Source: Leptospiraceae bacterium
GTDB lineage: Bacteria > Spirochaetota > Leptospiria > Leptospirales > Leptonemataceae
DNA length: 42,531 bases
Direction of reading: 5' to 3'
Assembly (NCBI GenBank): GCA_002717505.1
Contig: PBEB01000073.1
Span: 1-42,531 of the forward strand
Shown here: in pieces, positions 33,900-41,817 of the stretch
How the letters are laid out: the number at the start of each line of letters is the position of its first letter
Numbering within the stretch: position 1 is the first letter of the stretch
The notes under the pieces: model-generated
The model's database searches: none
The model's input: only the letters and a program-made list of their open reading frames with translations
Told to the model about the DNA's origin: nothing
Made by a program: the position numbers and the translations under genes

Positions 33900-34685
33900 A
33901 TGCGCTGGCTAGAAAAGCATTTTGGAAGATTCGCCGTTCCCCATTTAACCCTTGCCATGATTATTCTCACTGCAGTGGTCACAGGGGCTGATCTGGCCTT
34001 TGAGCTTGGCATTGGAAGTGTGAGCCTTGACTCTGTGATCACCGGACAATGGTGGCACGTATTCTTCTATCCCTTTCGCATCTCAGTAGGTGATTTCTTC
34101 GGTCTGGGCCCCTGGATCCCCCTATTCATCTTCCTCTATGTTTACTGGCTTTTTGGCTCGCAACTGGAGCTCCTGATGGGAGACTTTCGGTACAACCTAT
34201 ATATCCTTCTTGGCGTAGTGTTCACGTTGCTCGGAAGCCCCTTTGGTGTTGGCTCCGAGTTCATTTATCTTGGGGTTTTCCTGGGAGTCGCTACTCTGAA
34301 TCCGAATATGCAAATCCTGTTGATGTTCATCATACCAGTGAAGATCAAATGGGTTGCTATCTTCATCGTAGCGATGATCCTGTACAATCCTCTGGTTGCG
34401 CTGGTTGCCTATCAACAGTACTGGCCCATCCTGGGTCCGGCTCTCGGATTCCTTAACTATTTGATTTTTTTTGGTCCCGGACTGTGGAAACGCAGGGCTT
34501 CGCAGCCTGTAAGAAAAGCACAGTTTCAAGCGAAGTCCAATCCCCCTAGCCCGGCTGCCATTCACCGCTGCACTGTTTGCGGAAAAACGGAACTGGATGA
34601 CCCTACCCTTGATTTTCGATACTGCGTTGAATGCAGCGACCACGAATACTGCCAGAACCATTTATACAGTCATGAGCATATCTGA
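33900..34685 (+). CDS. Rhomboid-fold membrane protein lacking the protease Ser motif, with C-terminal zinc ribbon
   Basis: I take the ATG at 33900 (MRWLEKHFGRFAVPHLT); the frame continues upstream only to non-ATG starts. The 261-residue protein has about six membrane segments, the GQWWHVFFYPFR loop and FIFLYVYWLFGSQLELLMGDFRY, both reminiscent of the rhomboid L1 loop and WRxxE-like region. The rhomboid catalytic G-x-S-x-G and the late His are not seen: where expected there is FIYLGVFLGVATLN. It is therefore probably a pseudo-rhomboid. The last 45 residues form a small metal-binding module with CTVCGK and YCVEC (two CxxC knuckles) plus a His-rich end (HLYSHEHI). The function is unknown. A terminator follows at 34723. 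Confidence 0.72.
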   Translation: MRWLEKHFGRFAVPHLTLAMIILTAVVTGADLAFELGIGSVSLDSVITGQWWHVFFYPFRISVGDFFGLGPWIPLFIFLYVYWLFGSQLELLMGDFRYNLYILLGVVFTLLGSPFGVGSEFIYLGVFLGVATLNPNMQILLMFIIPVKIKWVAIFIVAMILYNPLVALVAYQQYWPILGPALGFLNYLIFFGPGLWKRRASQPVRKAQFQAKSNPPSPAAIHRCTVCGKTELDDPTLDFRYCVECSDHEYCQNHLYSHEHI

Positions 34686-34722
34686 ATGAAAGGCAAAGCA
34701 CACTGAAATTGAAAAGGAGAAG

Positions 34723-34753
34723 AGACCGGGTGAGATTCCCCGGTCTTTTTTTT
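34723..34753 (+). terminator. Intrinsic terminator after the rhomboid-like gene
   Basis: AGACCGGG and CCCGGTCT form an 8-bp perfect stem with an 8-base loop (TGAGATTC), followed by an unbroken run of T (34746-34753). It sits 38 bases after the stop at 34685. Confidence 0.9.
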
Positions 34754-34785
34754 GGCCTTCATGGATGGAGGGATTGAGTAGCGGA

Positions 34786-34805
34786 GTCCGACTTCTTCGT
34801 CGGAC
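34786..34805. terminator. Hairpin at the 3' end of the par operon
   Basis: GTCCGAC and GTCGGAC form a perfect 7-bp stem with a 6-base loop (TTCTTC), 16 bases beyond the parB stop at 34821. No T tract follows on the minus strand, so it may be a weak or factor-assisted terminator or an mRNA 3'-end stabiliser. Confidence 0.35.
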
Positions 34806-34820
34806 ATAGGTAAGACGGAA

Positions 34821-35696
34821 TCATTTGATTCCCAGCATTTCCAGTAGCCGGTCCAGATCATCCAGATTGGCGTAGTGCAACGTCACCTGTCCGGATCCGT
34901 TCTTTTTGTGTTTTACCTCAGCCTTTGCAGTGAAGCGAGCGCGGAGACGCTCCTCCAGTTTCCTTGTGGAAGCGTCCTTTGTAGATCCGCTACCCTTAGC
35001 AGATCCTGTGGAAGGCTCCATCATGCGAGCCACTTCTTCTTCTACCTTTCGGGCAGACCAGCCTTCCTGGATTATCTTCTTGGCTAGCTTTACGATGGTC
35101 TTACGGTCTCCCAGAGTAAGCAACGGACGGGCTGCCCCGCCGCTAAGCTTTCTGTCTTCGATTAATTCCAGGACTTCCTCTGGCAGTTTCAAAAGACGGA
35201 TTAGGTTCGTGATAGTGGCCCGATCTTTACCCACTTTCTTCGCAACATCCGCAGCCTTGGATCCGCTTAGCCCCATCAGCGCTTCGTATGCTCGGGCCTC
35301 TTCGATCACAGTCAGGTCTTCGCGTTGAACGTTTTCGATAATCGCCATTTCCAGAGCCTGACTCTCGTTCACCTGCTTGACCACGGCGGGAATTTTACGA
35401 AACCCGGCTTGCTTTGCCGCTCGCCATCGACGCTCGCCCGAAATAATTTCAAAGCCATCGTCTTTCCGTCGAACTACGATAGGTTCGATCAGACCAACCG
35501 ACAAGAGAGTGGCGGCCAGTTCCTCGATCTCTTGCTCTCTGAACTTCTTTCGTGGCTGGTCCGGATTCGGAGCCACTTTATCGATAGATAGTTCCTGATA
35601 ATCTGGATGTCCTTCCGTGGGAGTAGAAGCGGATGAGCCGGAAGCTCCTGGAATCAGATTCGATAGGCCACGGCCCAGACCACTTTTCTTAGCCAT
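34821..35696 (-). CDS. parB: Chromosome partition protein ParB (Spo0J)
   Basis: ParB is the CTP-dependent clamp that loads at parS and spreads over DNA around the origin. The 291-residue protein shows the N-terminal [12 protein letters not shown] (the ParA-stimulating region), the CTP-binding motifs [10 protein letters not shown] and [12 protein letters not shown] (C motif and P-motif), [10 protein letters not shown] and a helix-turn-helix ([26 protein letters not shown]). A Ser/Lys-rich linker at about 230-250 precedes the dimerisation domain. It overlaps parA by 8 bases and is expected to bind the parS at 37152-37167. Confidence 0.96.
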   Translation of the reverse strand: MAKKSGLGRGLSNLIPGASGSSASTPTEGHPDYQELSIDKVAPNPDQPRKKFREQEIEELAATLLSVGLIEPIVVRRKDDGFEIISGERRWRAAKQAGFRKIPAVVKQVNESQALEMAIIENVQREDLTVIEEARAYEALMGLSGSKAADVAKKVGKDRATITNLIRLLKLPEEVLELIEDRKLSGGAARPLLTLGDRKTIVKLAKKIIQEGWSARKVEEEVARMMEPSTGSAKGSGSTKDASTRKLEERLRARFTAKAEVKHKKNGSGQVTLHYANLDDLDRLLEMLGIK

Positions 35697-36450
35697 TTTT
35701 CATTACCTCATTGGCCAGTTGCTCATAGGCTTTCGCCCCGGAGCTATCCGGCGCGTACTCCAGAATGCTCTTACCGAAAGACGGGGCCTCCGAAAGCTTA
35801 ACATTTCTGGGCACTACTGCAGAGTATACCTTCTCCCCGAAGTGCTGCTTCACATCATCCACCACCTGGTGTGCGAGTGAGGTTCTCTGATCATACATCG
35901 TCAGAACTACGCCCTTCAGCTCCAGAGATGGATTCAGGGACTGCTGCACCAAGCCGATGACTCGCATCAACTGAGTAAGACCTTCCAGCGCATAGTATTC
36001 CGTTTGCAGTGGGATCATTACACCATCGGCCGCGCAAAGAGCATTCAAAGTAAGAATTCCAAGGTTCGGCGGGCAATCGATAAAGACCCAGTCATAGTTC
36101 GGTGCCACCTGTTTCAGGGATGCCTGAAGCTTGTACTCCCTGGCCTCCATTTGCAGCAGGTCCATCTCAATCCCAGATAGGTTTACATTCGCAGGAACTA
36201 CTGAGACGTTTTGCGTTTCTGTGCGAAGGATGGCTTCGGCCAGAGATACTTCTTCCAGGAATACTTCATACGTTGTCTTTTCAATCTTGTGGATGTCGAG
36301 ACCCAATCCGGAACTCGCATTTCCCTGGGGATCCACATCCACTATGAGGACCTGTTGCCCCATCCTTCCAAGAAAGGCCGCAAGATTGATGGTGGTAGTG
36401 GTCTTGCCCACCCCACCCTTCTGATTTGCTACTGCTACGATTTCTGCCAT
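35689..36450 (-). CDS. parA: Chromosome partition ATPase ParA (Soj)
   Basis: The 253-residue protein is a Walker-type ParA ATPase. Its deviant P-loop is [10 protein letters not shown] at 11-20, with the signature Lys. [14 protein letters not shown] follows, and FIDCPPNLG is Walker B-like. It drives origin segregation with ParB. I start at 36450 ([13 protein letters not shown]); an in-frame upstream ATG at 36480 would lengthen the N-terminus by ten unlike residues. Its first 16 bases overlap the end of the second rsmG, so rsmG-parA-parB form one tight unit, a classic near-origin gene order. Confidence 0.96.
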   Translation of the reverse strand: MAEIVAVANQKGGVGKTTTTINLAAFLGRMGQQVLIVDVDPQGNASSGLGLDIHKIEKTTYEVFLEEVSLAEAILRTETQNVSVVPANVNLSGIEMDLLQMEAREYKLQASLKQVAPNYDWVFIDCPPNLGILTLNALCAADGVMIPLQTEYYALEGLTQLMRVIGLVQQSLNPSLELKGVVLTMYDQRTSLAHQVVDDVKQHFGEKVYSAVVPRNVKLSEAPSFGKSILEYAPDSSGAKAYEQLANEVMKNG

Positions 36451-37352
36451 TGGCTCATCTCCCCGCGTATGAATTTCCATGCAAACGGTTTTCCCTGCCG
36501 GACCGTTTTCTCTTTGCGGAAGAAGAGTATCTGTCTTTCGGCACCGGAGGGTGTAGAAATGGCTTCAGATTTTTCCAGCCTGTAGCCGCAATCATCAATC
36601 ACATGTTGGTATTGGAATACCTCCAGAGGACTGAAGAAGCCGGCATACACATCCTCAGGTTTTTGCAGGTGAGCTATAAGTCGCAGCACAGATGGGAAAG
36701 GGATCAATGCTCGGCTGACAATCAGGTGGAATCGTCCTTTCATTTCTTCAAGTCTCTGATAAGAAAACTGAATGCCAGGGAAGGGAGGAAGTGAGGTGAC
36801 CGATGGTTCATTGAGGCCCTGGCCGGATTTACTCGGCTCGGCCAATTCCTTCTGCTCCTTATCTTGATCCTGGGCTCTGGACTGATGAGCGGATGATCCC
36901 TGATGCGATTTCGGGACCCCATCGGCGCCTGGCGAGAACCCTGGGTTTCTGGATGATCCGGACGGTGAAGAGAAACGGGAGGTGCCAGAACCTTTCGACT
37001 CCAGGTCAGCCCCGTTGCTCTGCCCAAGGGCAGCCGCCAGAATACTCAGGCGTCTGCGGCTGGAGTCATTTAATGTGAGACCGGGAGGGGAGGGGAGACA
37101 GGCAAATAAAAAGCCGGGCAGACCAGGCCCGGAACCAGCATCCAATACCGTTGTTTCACGTGAAACAGGGACATAATCCAGCACCCTTGAAACAAACATT
37201 GCACTCTCCATTACATGTCTTTCAAGTATTCTTTCTGAGTCCCCCCGGGAAAAAAACCCTCCCCGCTCATTGTATTCTTCTAGAAATCCTAAATACCACT
37301 GCACCCTTTCGCGTTCAAAGATCTCTGGTATCATACCATCTTCCATGTCCAT
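36435..37352 (-). CDS. Second RsmG-family methyltransferase, with a long polar insert, in the par operon
   Basis: The likely start is ATG 37352 ([12 protein letters not shown]), with GGAGAG 11 bases upstream. ATGs at 37346, 37334 and 37412 are alternatives. The 305-residue protein shows RsmG features: [17 protein letters not shown], the SAM motif [28 protein letters not shown] and IVSRAL near the C-terminus. About 75 residues (around 110-185 from this start) are a Ser/Gly/Gln-rich, probably disordered insert not found in ordinary RsmG. A perfect parS lies inside the frame and encodes VSRET. It is followed by parA with a 16-base overlap. Because the fused RsmG at 20583 is the more typical copy, this one may have a different rRNA target or a non-enzymatic role. 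Confidence 0.8.
   Translation of the reverse strand: MDMEDGMIPEIFERERVQWYLGFLEEYNERGGFFSRGDSERILERHVMESAMFVSRVLDYVPVSRETTVLDAGSGPGLPGFLFACLPSPPGLTLNDSSRRRLSILAAALGQSNGADLESKGSGTSRFSSPSGSSRNPGFSPGADGVPKSHQGSSAHQSRAQDQDKEQKELAEPSKSGQGLNEPSVTSLPPFPGIQFSYQRLEEMKGRFHLIVSRALIPFPSVLRLIAHLQKPEDVYAGFFSPLEVFQYQHVIDDCGYRLEKSEAISTPSGAERQILFFRKEKTVRQGKPFAWKFIRGEMSQWQKS
37152..37167. promoter_or_regulatory. parS centromere site (ParB-binding)
   Basis: TGTTTCACGTGAAACA is a perfect 16-bp palindrome identical to the canonical bacterial parS (Spo0J consensus). It lies inside the second rsmG, 1.5 kb upstream of parB. It marks the ParB loading zone and suggests this end of the window is near the replication origin. 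I saw no second copy, but my search was by eye. Confidence 0.95.
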
Positions 37353-37455
37353 TATGGCAAAATCTCTCCATCGCTTTTGCTGTGAATTCCCATATTTACC
37401 ATTAACCCGCATTCAATTTCGCCGATAAGTACCCAGATCCCTCAGGAGACAGTAT

Positions 37456-38214
37456 ATGAAACGCACTCTTTTCGCTATCAGCATCGGAACTATTCTACTT
37501 ACTTTGCATGGAATTCCTGCCGGAGCCAACACCGAAGCCTCCGCCGCTTACAATCCAGCGCGATGGTCACCCCTGGCTCCCTTCATTATGCAGGATGGCC
37601 TTACCGGTCCTCAGTCCATTACTGCCATCGACGATAAAGGAAACATCACCGAACGAGCGGAGATGGAATACGATCAACGGGGGCGATTGGTTCAGGAAAC
37701 TTTCTATAGCGCTGATGGAACTTCTCGTGGAAAGACCGTGTATCAATACGAAGCCGGGCGGCCTGTAGCTCAGAAATTGATGGATGCCCGAGGTAAAATC
37801 ATCTCATCTGAAATTCGAGAATACAGAAAGGACAACCTTTCTTCGATCACCTATCTCAATGGGCAGGGCGAGACAATTCTGCTACATTCCTTCTCCTATA
37901 GCCCGGGTCAAATAAGCGCCGTAGAGAAGGCGGAAGACAACAAAGATTCTATCTCTATAGAACTCAACGGTCGCAATATAACCCGCGTGGAATTCCGATC
38001 TTCCACCGGCGAAAACCTGGGCAACATTGATTTTAAGTACAACAAAGATGGCAAGCTAGTAGAAAGACTCAGAACCAGCCCGGCAGGCGCCGAACGATGT
38101 AGACACATCTACGATAATCAAGGCCGTCTAAAAGAATACGTTTATGAAATCAAATCTGGCGATCGCTGGCTACTCTCCAGAAAACTTCAGCTAAGCTATA
38201 AGCCAGCTTCCTGA
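37456..38214 (+). CDS. Exported protein with YD-like repeats
   Basis: The 252-residue protein has an N-terminal signal peptide (MKRTLFAISIGTILLTLHGIPAGA, cleavage near residue 24-25). AGGAGA lies about 6 bases before the ATG. The mature part carries about five or six imperfect repeats of the form Y-D/N-x-x-G-R/K-L followed by a beta strand, for example YDQRGRLVQETFYSADG, YNKDGKLVERLRTS and YDNQGRLKEYVYEIK, as in YD/RHS-like beta-repeat proteins. At this length it lacks the RHS core and toxin tip. The location is periplasmic or outer surface. It is divergent from the par/rsmG unit with a 100-base gap. Function unknown. Confidence 0.7.
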   Translation: MKRTLFAISIGTILLTLHGIPAGANTEASAAYNPARWSPLAPFIMQDGLTGPQSITAIDDKGNITERAEMEYDQRGRLVQETFYSADGTSRGKTVYQYEAGRPVAQKLMDARGKIISSEIREYRKDNLSSITYLNGQGETILLHSFSYSPGQISAVEKAEDNKDSISIELNGRNITRVEFRSSTGENLGNIDFKYNKDGKLVERLRTSPAGAERCRHIYDNQGRLKEYVYEIKSGDRWLLSRKLQLSYKPAS

Positions 38215-38432
38215 TAGAATCTCCAGGCTGCAGAACAACGCCGTCCAGAGATGATAATGGAGACAGTGACCGGTTCCTGGTTCGACTCCCGGTCCCGAGA
38301 CCCTGGGTCCGGTTTCTGATCTCCGTCCAGAAAAAGAAAACAGTGCCCTTAACAAGGACCAGCATCCCCAGCTCTCGTTCAGTCCGCAGCCTCTATCCAA
38401 TGGCCTTCCCTGAATTCGCCTAGCCTGAATAC

Positions 38433-39905
38433 TCAGTCCGCGGAATCCTCGGATCTGAGTTCCGCCAGAACTGCGGCCTCGAGAAAGGATTCATAATCAT
38501 TGAACAACGCCGCTATCTCTTCATAGATCTTTCCCAGTTCTTCTCTTTTGGATCTGATCTCCGATTTCCGGTTCTGCCCAACCAGGCTGGCCAACTCCTG
38601 TGCTGTTGTATGGAGTCTGCGATGTGGCCCCTCCAGAGCGTCGTGCACCTTCCGCTGCGCATCCGATTTCACTACTGCCTTATAGATCCACAGACCCATA
38701 TTGCACCGTGTATGGTCCAACTGCGGAAATGATTCCGGATTCATGGCTGCAAGAGCCTGATCCACAGAAGCCATCCATTGAAGATGATCTGTTCTGCGCG
38801 CTCGTAGGAATTCGAGTAACCATTCCGGGTTCTGGTTTGTAATGCTCTCCACGGCCTGGTTCACTCGATCATCAAGTTGCCCTATGCTTTCGCGAATTCT
38901 ATCCGCTGCTCCATGGATGTAATCCGCCTTCGTAGATATCTGCATCGCTGAATCCGAGATCAGGGAGGTTGTCTTTTTGATTTCCTCAATTTGTTGTTCC
39001 AGGTCGAGGTACGAACCCGTGGATGTTTCAATCTCCGATTGCACCGATTGAACAAATTCGGTATTTGTTTCAATGATATGCTCCAGGTCATTTACGGACT
39101 CGTTGATTCGATCCGTCTGCTTCATCTGATCACTGGCTCGCTGGCTCCAGACTTCGAACTGTCGGTTCATGCTGAGCAGCGCCTCCTCGATATTCTTCAC
39201 AGCCTCCGAGCTCTTCTCTGCCAGGTCACTGACACCCTCTGCCACCACTGCAAAGCCATGACCATACTCACCTGCTCGGGCGGCTTCTATGCTGGCATTC
39301 AGGGCGAGCATATTTGTTTGCTCGCTAAGACCCTTTACCCGATTAATCTGCTTCTCTACATCCACAAAGACCTGCCCAAGTCCATGCATCTCCTTGCCCA
39401 GAGTATCGTTCACCACGCGGATCCCGTTGGACTCATCCGCAATGCCCCTGGCTATCTCATGCAGATTCTGAATGTTTTCTTTTATCCTGGCTCCACCCTC
39501 CTTTGCTTTTCTCGCTGAGCCGCTACCTCTATGCAATGCCTGGGCAATCTCATGCGCCACAGCATCGAGCTCTTCGGAAACTGTGGCCAAATCTTTTGTG
39601 CGCTCCATTTGATCTGAGGCTGCGGAGCGAAATTCCCCCTGTGCCTTTTGAATGAATTCCAGGACCCCGGGGAAATGAAGGATGTCCACAGCCAGTTCAT
39701 CTCCGCTAACCACAACTCGTCTCTTAAGACTTTGCAGGCTTCCCAGCAGGCTACCCAATGATCCTTCAATGGACAGAGAATCTCGAATCGTAGATTCAAG
39801 GATTTGCCATCGGTTCTTTTCGAGCCACTGATCCTGTCCGCGAGCCGTCCAGCCCTCGGGCTTCAGTTTCTTCTTATTTTCATTATCAATTTCTTTGCTC
39901 GACAT
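38433..39905 (-). CDS. Cytosolic methyl-accepting chemotaxis protein with C-terminal CZB domain
   Basis: The 490-residue protein has no membrane segment. The long coiled coil carries the conserved signalling tip at about 187-235: INRVKGLSEQTNMLALNASIEAARAGE, GHGFAVVAEGVSDLAEKS, which contacts CheA and CheW. The C-terminal chemoreceptor zinc-binding (CZB) domain shows DHLQWM (H374), CNMGLW (C401) and PHRRLH (H428, H432), the three-His/one-Cys zinc site. CZB chemoreceptors are cytosolic sensors of zinc-linked oxidants such as hypochlorous acid in other bacteria. No adaptation or sensory N-terminal domain is recognised. It is followed on this strand by an intergenic region to 38214. Confidence 0.9.
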   Translation of the reverse strand: MSSKEIDNENKKKLKPEGWTARGQDQWLEKNRWQILESTIRDSLSIEGSLGSLLGSLQSLKRRVVVSGDELAVDILHFPGVLEFIQKAQGEFRSAASDQMERTKDLATVSEELDAVAHEIAQALHRGSGSARKAKEGGARIKENIQNLHEIARGIADESNGIRVVNDTLGKEMHGLGQVFVDVEKQINRVKGLSEQTNMLALNASIEAARAGEYGHGFAVVAEGVSDLAEKSSEAVKNIEEALLSMNRQFEVWSQRASDQMKQTDRINESVNDLEHIIETNTEFVQSVQSEIETSTGSYLDLEQQIEEIKKTTSLISDSAMQISTKADYIHGAADRIRESIGQLDDRVNQAVESITNQNPEWLLEFLRARRTDHLQWMASVDQALAAMNPESFPQLDHTRCNMGLWIYKAVVKSDAQRKVHDALEGPHRRLHTTAQELASLVGQNRKSEIRSKREELGKIYEEIAALFNDYESFLEAAVLAELRSEDSAD

Positions 39906-39962
39906 TTCCTATTCTTCCCTTCTATCAACCTTTCTCGTATGCTGTCGTTCACCCGGAAATAA

Positions 39963-39990
39963 AAAAGGCGAGCCCGAAAGCTCGCCTTTT
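39963..39990 (-). terminator. Intrinsic terminator of the pnt operon
   Basis: AAAAGGCGAGC and GCTCGCCTTTT form an 11-bp perfect stem around CCGAAA, with a T run on the minus strand, 23 bases after the pntB stop. It is bidirectional in form, though the other side is the start of the chemoreceptor gene on the same strand. Confidence 0.92.
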
Positions 39991-40012
39991 TATTACATCA
40001 CTGTTTCTACGC

Positions 40013-41461
40013 TCAGGATGCGTTTGCTTTGATTTCACCAATCAGCTTCGAAATGGCTTCCTTGGCATCGCCAAAATACATTAAACAATTATCGTAGCCA
40101 TAGAGCTCGTTGTCAATACCGGCGTATCCAGATCGCATGGATCTCTTGATAACCACTACAGTCTGAGCCTTGTCCACGTTTAGAATGGGCATCCCATAGA
40201 TAGGACTGGCCTCATTATGACGAGCCGCCGGATTGGTTACATCGTTTGCGCCGATGACCAGCGCCAGGTCTGTATTGGAAAAATCATCATTGATCTGATC
40301 CATTTCCAGAAGCTTCTCATAAGGAACGTTGGCCTCTGCAAGAAGCACATTCATATGGCCGGGCATCCGTCCCGCCACAGGATGAATCGCAAAGCGAACT
40401 TCCGATCCATGCTTCTCCAGAATCTCCGAAAGCTCTCGGACTACGTGCTGAGCCTGGGCCACAGCCATACCATAGCCGGGCACAATGACCACACTTCGCG
40501 CGGATTCAAAGACCATAGCGGCCTCTTCTACACCGATTTCTTTGATGGTGATCTCTTTCGCTTCTCCGGCCGCAGCAGTTGGAGTTTGTCCAAAGCCACC
40601 CAGCAGTACATTGATCAAGGAACGGTTCATACTCTTACACATGATTTGAGTAAGAATGATTCCGGACGCTCCTACCAGGGAACCAGTAATGATCAAGACG
40701 GTGTTTCCCAGAACGAATCCGGTAGTAGCCGCTGCGATGCCCGAGTAGGAATTCAACAACGAAATCACAACCGGCATATCCGCACCACCGATGGGGATCA
40801 CCAACAACACTCCCAGTACCAATGCAATGCCTGCGATGGTATAGGCCAGAATGTTGAGCTCAAAGAAACCAAGACCCACAGATGCCAGGATATCGATTCC
40901 CTGGTTTCCCATGGCCATAAAGATTCCCAGGCTGAAAGCGATCAAAATGAGAAGAGCGTTCAATGCATGTTGCAACGGAAACATCACAGACTTTTCCGTA
41001 ACGATGCCCTGTAGCTTTCCAAACGCTATTAACGATCCAGTAAATGTCACACCGCCAATCAGAACTGAAAGAACGATGCTCACCGCAGTGGCAATGGCCG
41101 GGTCATAGTTGGCCGGACCTTGACGATGCATTTCATGAAAGAACTCGGCATTGGCCACCAGCAACGAAGCGGCGCCCCCAAATCCATTCAGTAATGCAAC
41201 CATTTGAGGCATTCCGGTCATGGCAACTTTGGCCGCCATAACAGAGCCAATTAAGGCTCCCAGAAGTACCCCTGCAATTATCAACTCATACCCGATGATC
41301 TTCTGATCCCAGAGGGTAACCGTAACTGCCAGAAACATACCCAGGGCTGCCAGGAAATTCCCGCGCCGGGCTGTCTTCACAGCAGAAAGGTTCTTGATAC
41401 CGACAATAAATAATACAGACGATATCAGGTATGCTATAATGAGTATATCTTCTCGATGCAT
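40013..41461 (-). CDS. pntB: NAD(P) transhydrogenase subunit beta
   Basis: PntB carries part of the proton channel and the NADP(H)-binding domain of the membrane transhydrogenase, which reduces NADP+ with NADH at the cost of the proton gradient. The 482-residue product matches the family length. Several membrane helices occupy the first 280 residues (KVAMTGMPQMVALLNGFGGAAS is diagnostic). The soluble C-terminal domain has VVIVPGYGMAVAQAQ, GRMPGHMNVLLAEANVPY and DVTNPAARH, the NADP site. It lies 15 bases after pntA2 on the same strand. Confidence 0.95.
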   Translation of the reverse strand: MHREDILIIAYLISSVLFIVGIKNLSAVKTARRGNFLAALGMFLAVTVTLWDQKIIGYELIIAGVLLGALIGSVMAAKVAMTGMPQMVALLNGFGGAASLLVANAEFFHEMHRQGPANYDPAIATAVSIVLSVLIGGVTFTGSLIAFGKLQGIVTEKSVMFPLQHALNALLILIAFSLGIFMAMGNQGIDILASVGLGFFELNILAYTIAGIALVLGVLLVIPIGGADMPVVISLLNSYSGIAAATTGFVLGNTVLIITGSLVGASGIILTQIMCKSMNRSLINVLLGGFGQTPTAAAGEAKEITIKEIGVEEAAMVFESARSVVIVPGYGMAVAQAQHVVRELSEILEKHGSEVRFAIHPVAGRMPGHMNVLLAEANVPYEKLLEMDQINDDFSNTDLALVIGANDVTNPAARHNEASPIYGMPILNVDKAQTVVVIKRSMRSGYAGIDNELYGYDNCLMYFGDAKEAISKLIGEIKANAS

Positions 41462-41476
41462 TCCGTGTACGTCCCC

Positions 41477-41800
41477 TTATTTCCTTTTGTTGAACATCCG
41501 ATGCATCCGGTCTGTGACCAGAAATCCACCGATAACATTGATTGTGGCAAATACCACAGCCATAAATCCGAGCAATGAAGTGATGCTCACTTCCACAGTT
41601 CCGATTTGAAATAGCACAGCGCCTGTGGCATCTGCGCCTGCACTCAGCATAGCTCCTACCAGGGTAATACCAGAAATGGCATTACTTCCAGACATTAGCG
41701 GAGTGTGCAGAGTAGGGGGTACTCTTGAGATCAGTTCAAAACCTAGAAACACGGCCAGTACGAACACCGTGATCAGCATAATAAGCTCATGTGCTTCCAT
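41477..41800 (-). CDS. pntAB: NAD(P) transhydrogenase subunit alpha, part 2 (membrane part)
   Basis: This 107-residue protein with three or four hydrophobic segments corresponds to the membrane end of PntA in enzymes where the alpha subunit is split into two genes. The RVPPTLHTPLMSGSNAISGITLVGAM segment is the conserved alpha-subunit motif, and FMAVVFATINVIGGFLVTDRMHRMF closes it. It sits between the soluble part and pntB, giving the three-gene (PntAA-PntAB-PntB) form known from Rhodospirillum rubrum and others. Confidence 0.93.
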   Translation of the reverse strand: MEAHELIMLITVFVLAVFLGFELISRVPPTLHTPLMSGSNAISGITLVGAMLSAGADATGAVLFQIGTVEVSITSLLGFMAVVFATINVIGGFLVTDRMHRMFNKRK

Positions 41801-41817
41801 GTATTCTCCCTTCGCTG

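Noticed and set aside
34906..35598. Long plus-strand open frames opposite parB
   Set aside because: They are antisense shadows of the clear parB coding sequence and have no recognisable domain or ribosome-binding site.
38250..38310. tRNA gene on the plus strand, suggested by GGTTCGACTCC
   Set aside because: The T-loop-like sequence is there, but the T stem has a mismatch and no D-arm (AGCxxAGxxGGxA) or anticodon arm can be folded upstream.
40217..41014. A 265-residue plus-strand open frame opposite pntB
   Set aside because: It is antisense to a fully conserved enzyme gene and its product is His/Gln/Ser-rich with no domain; an artefact of codon use.
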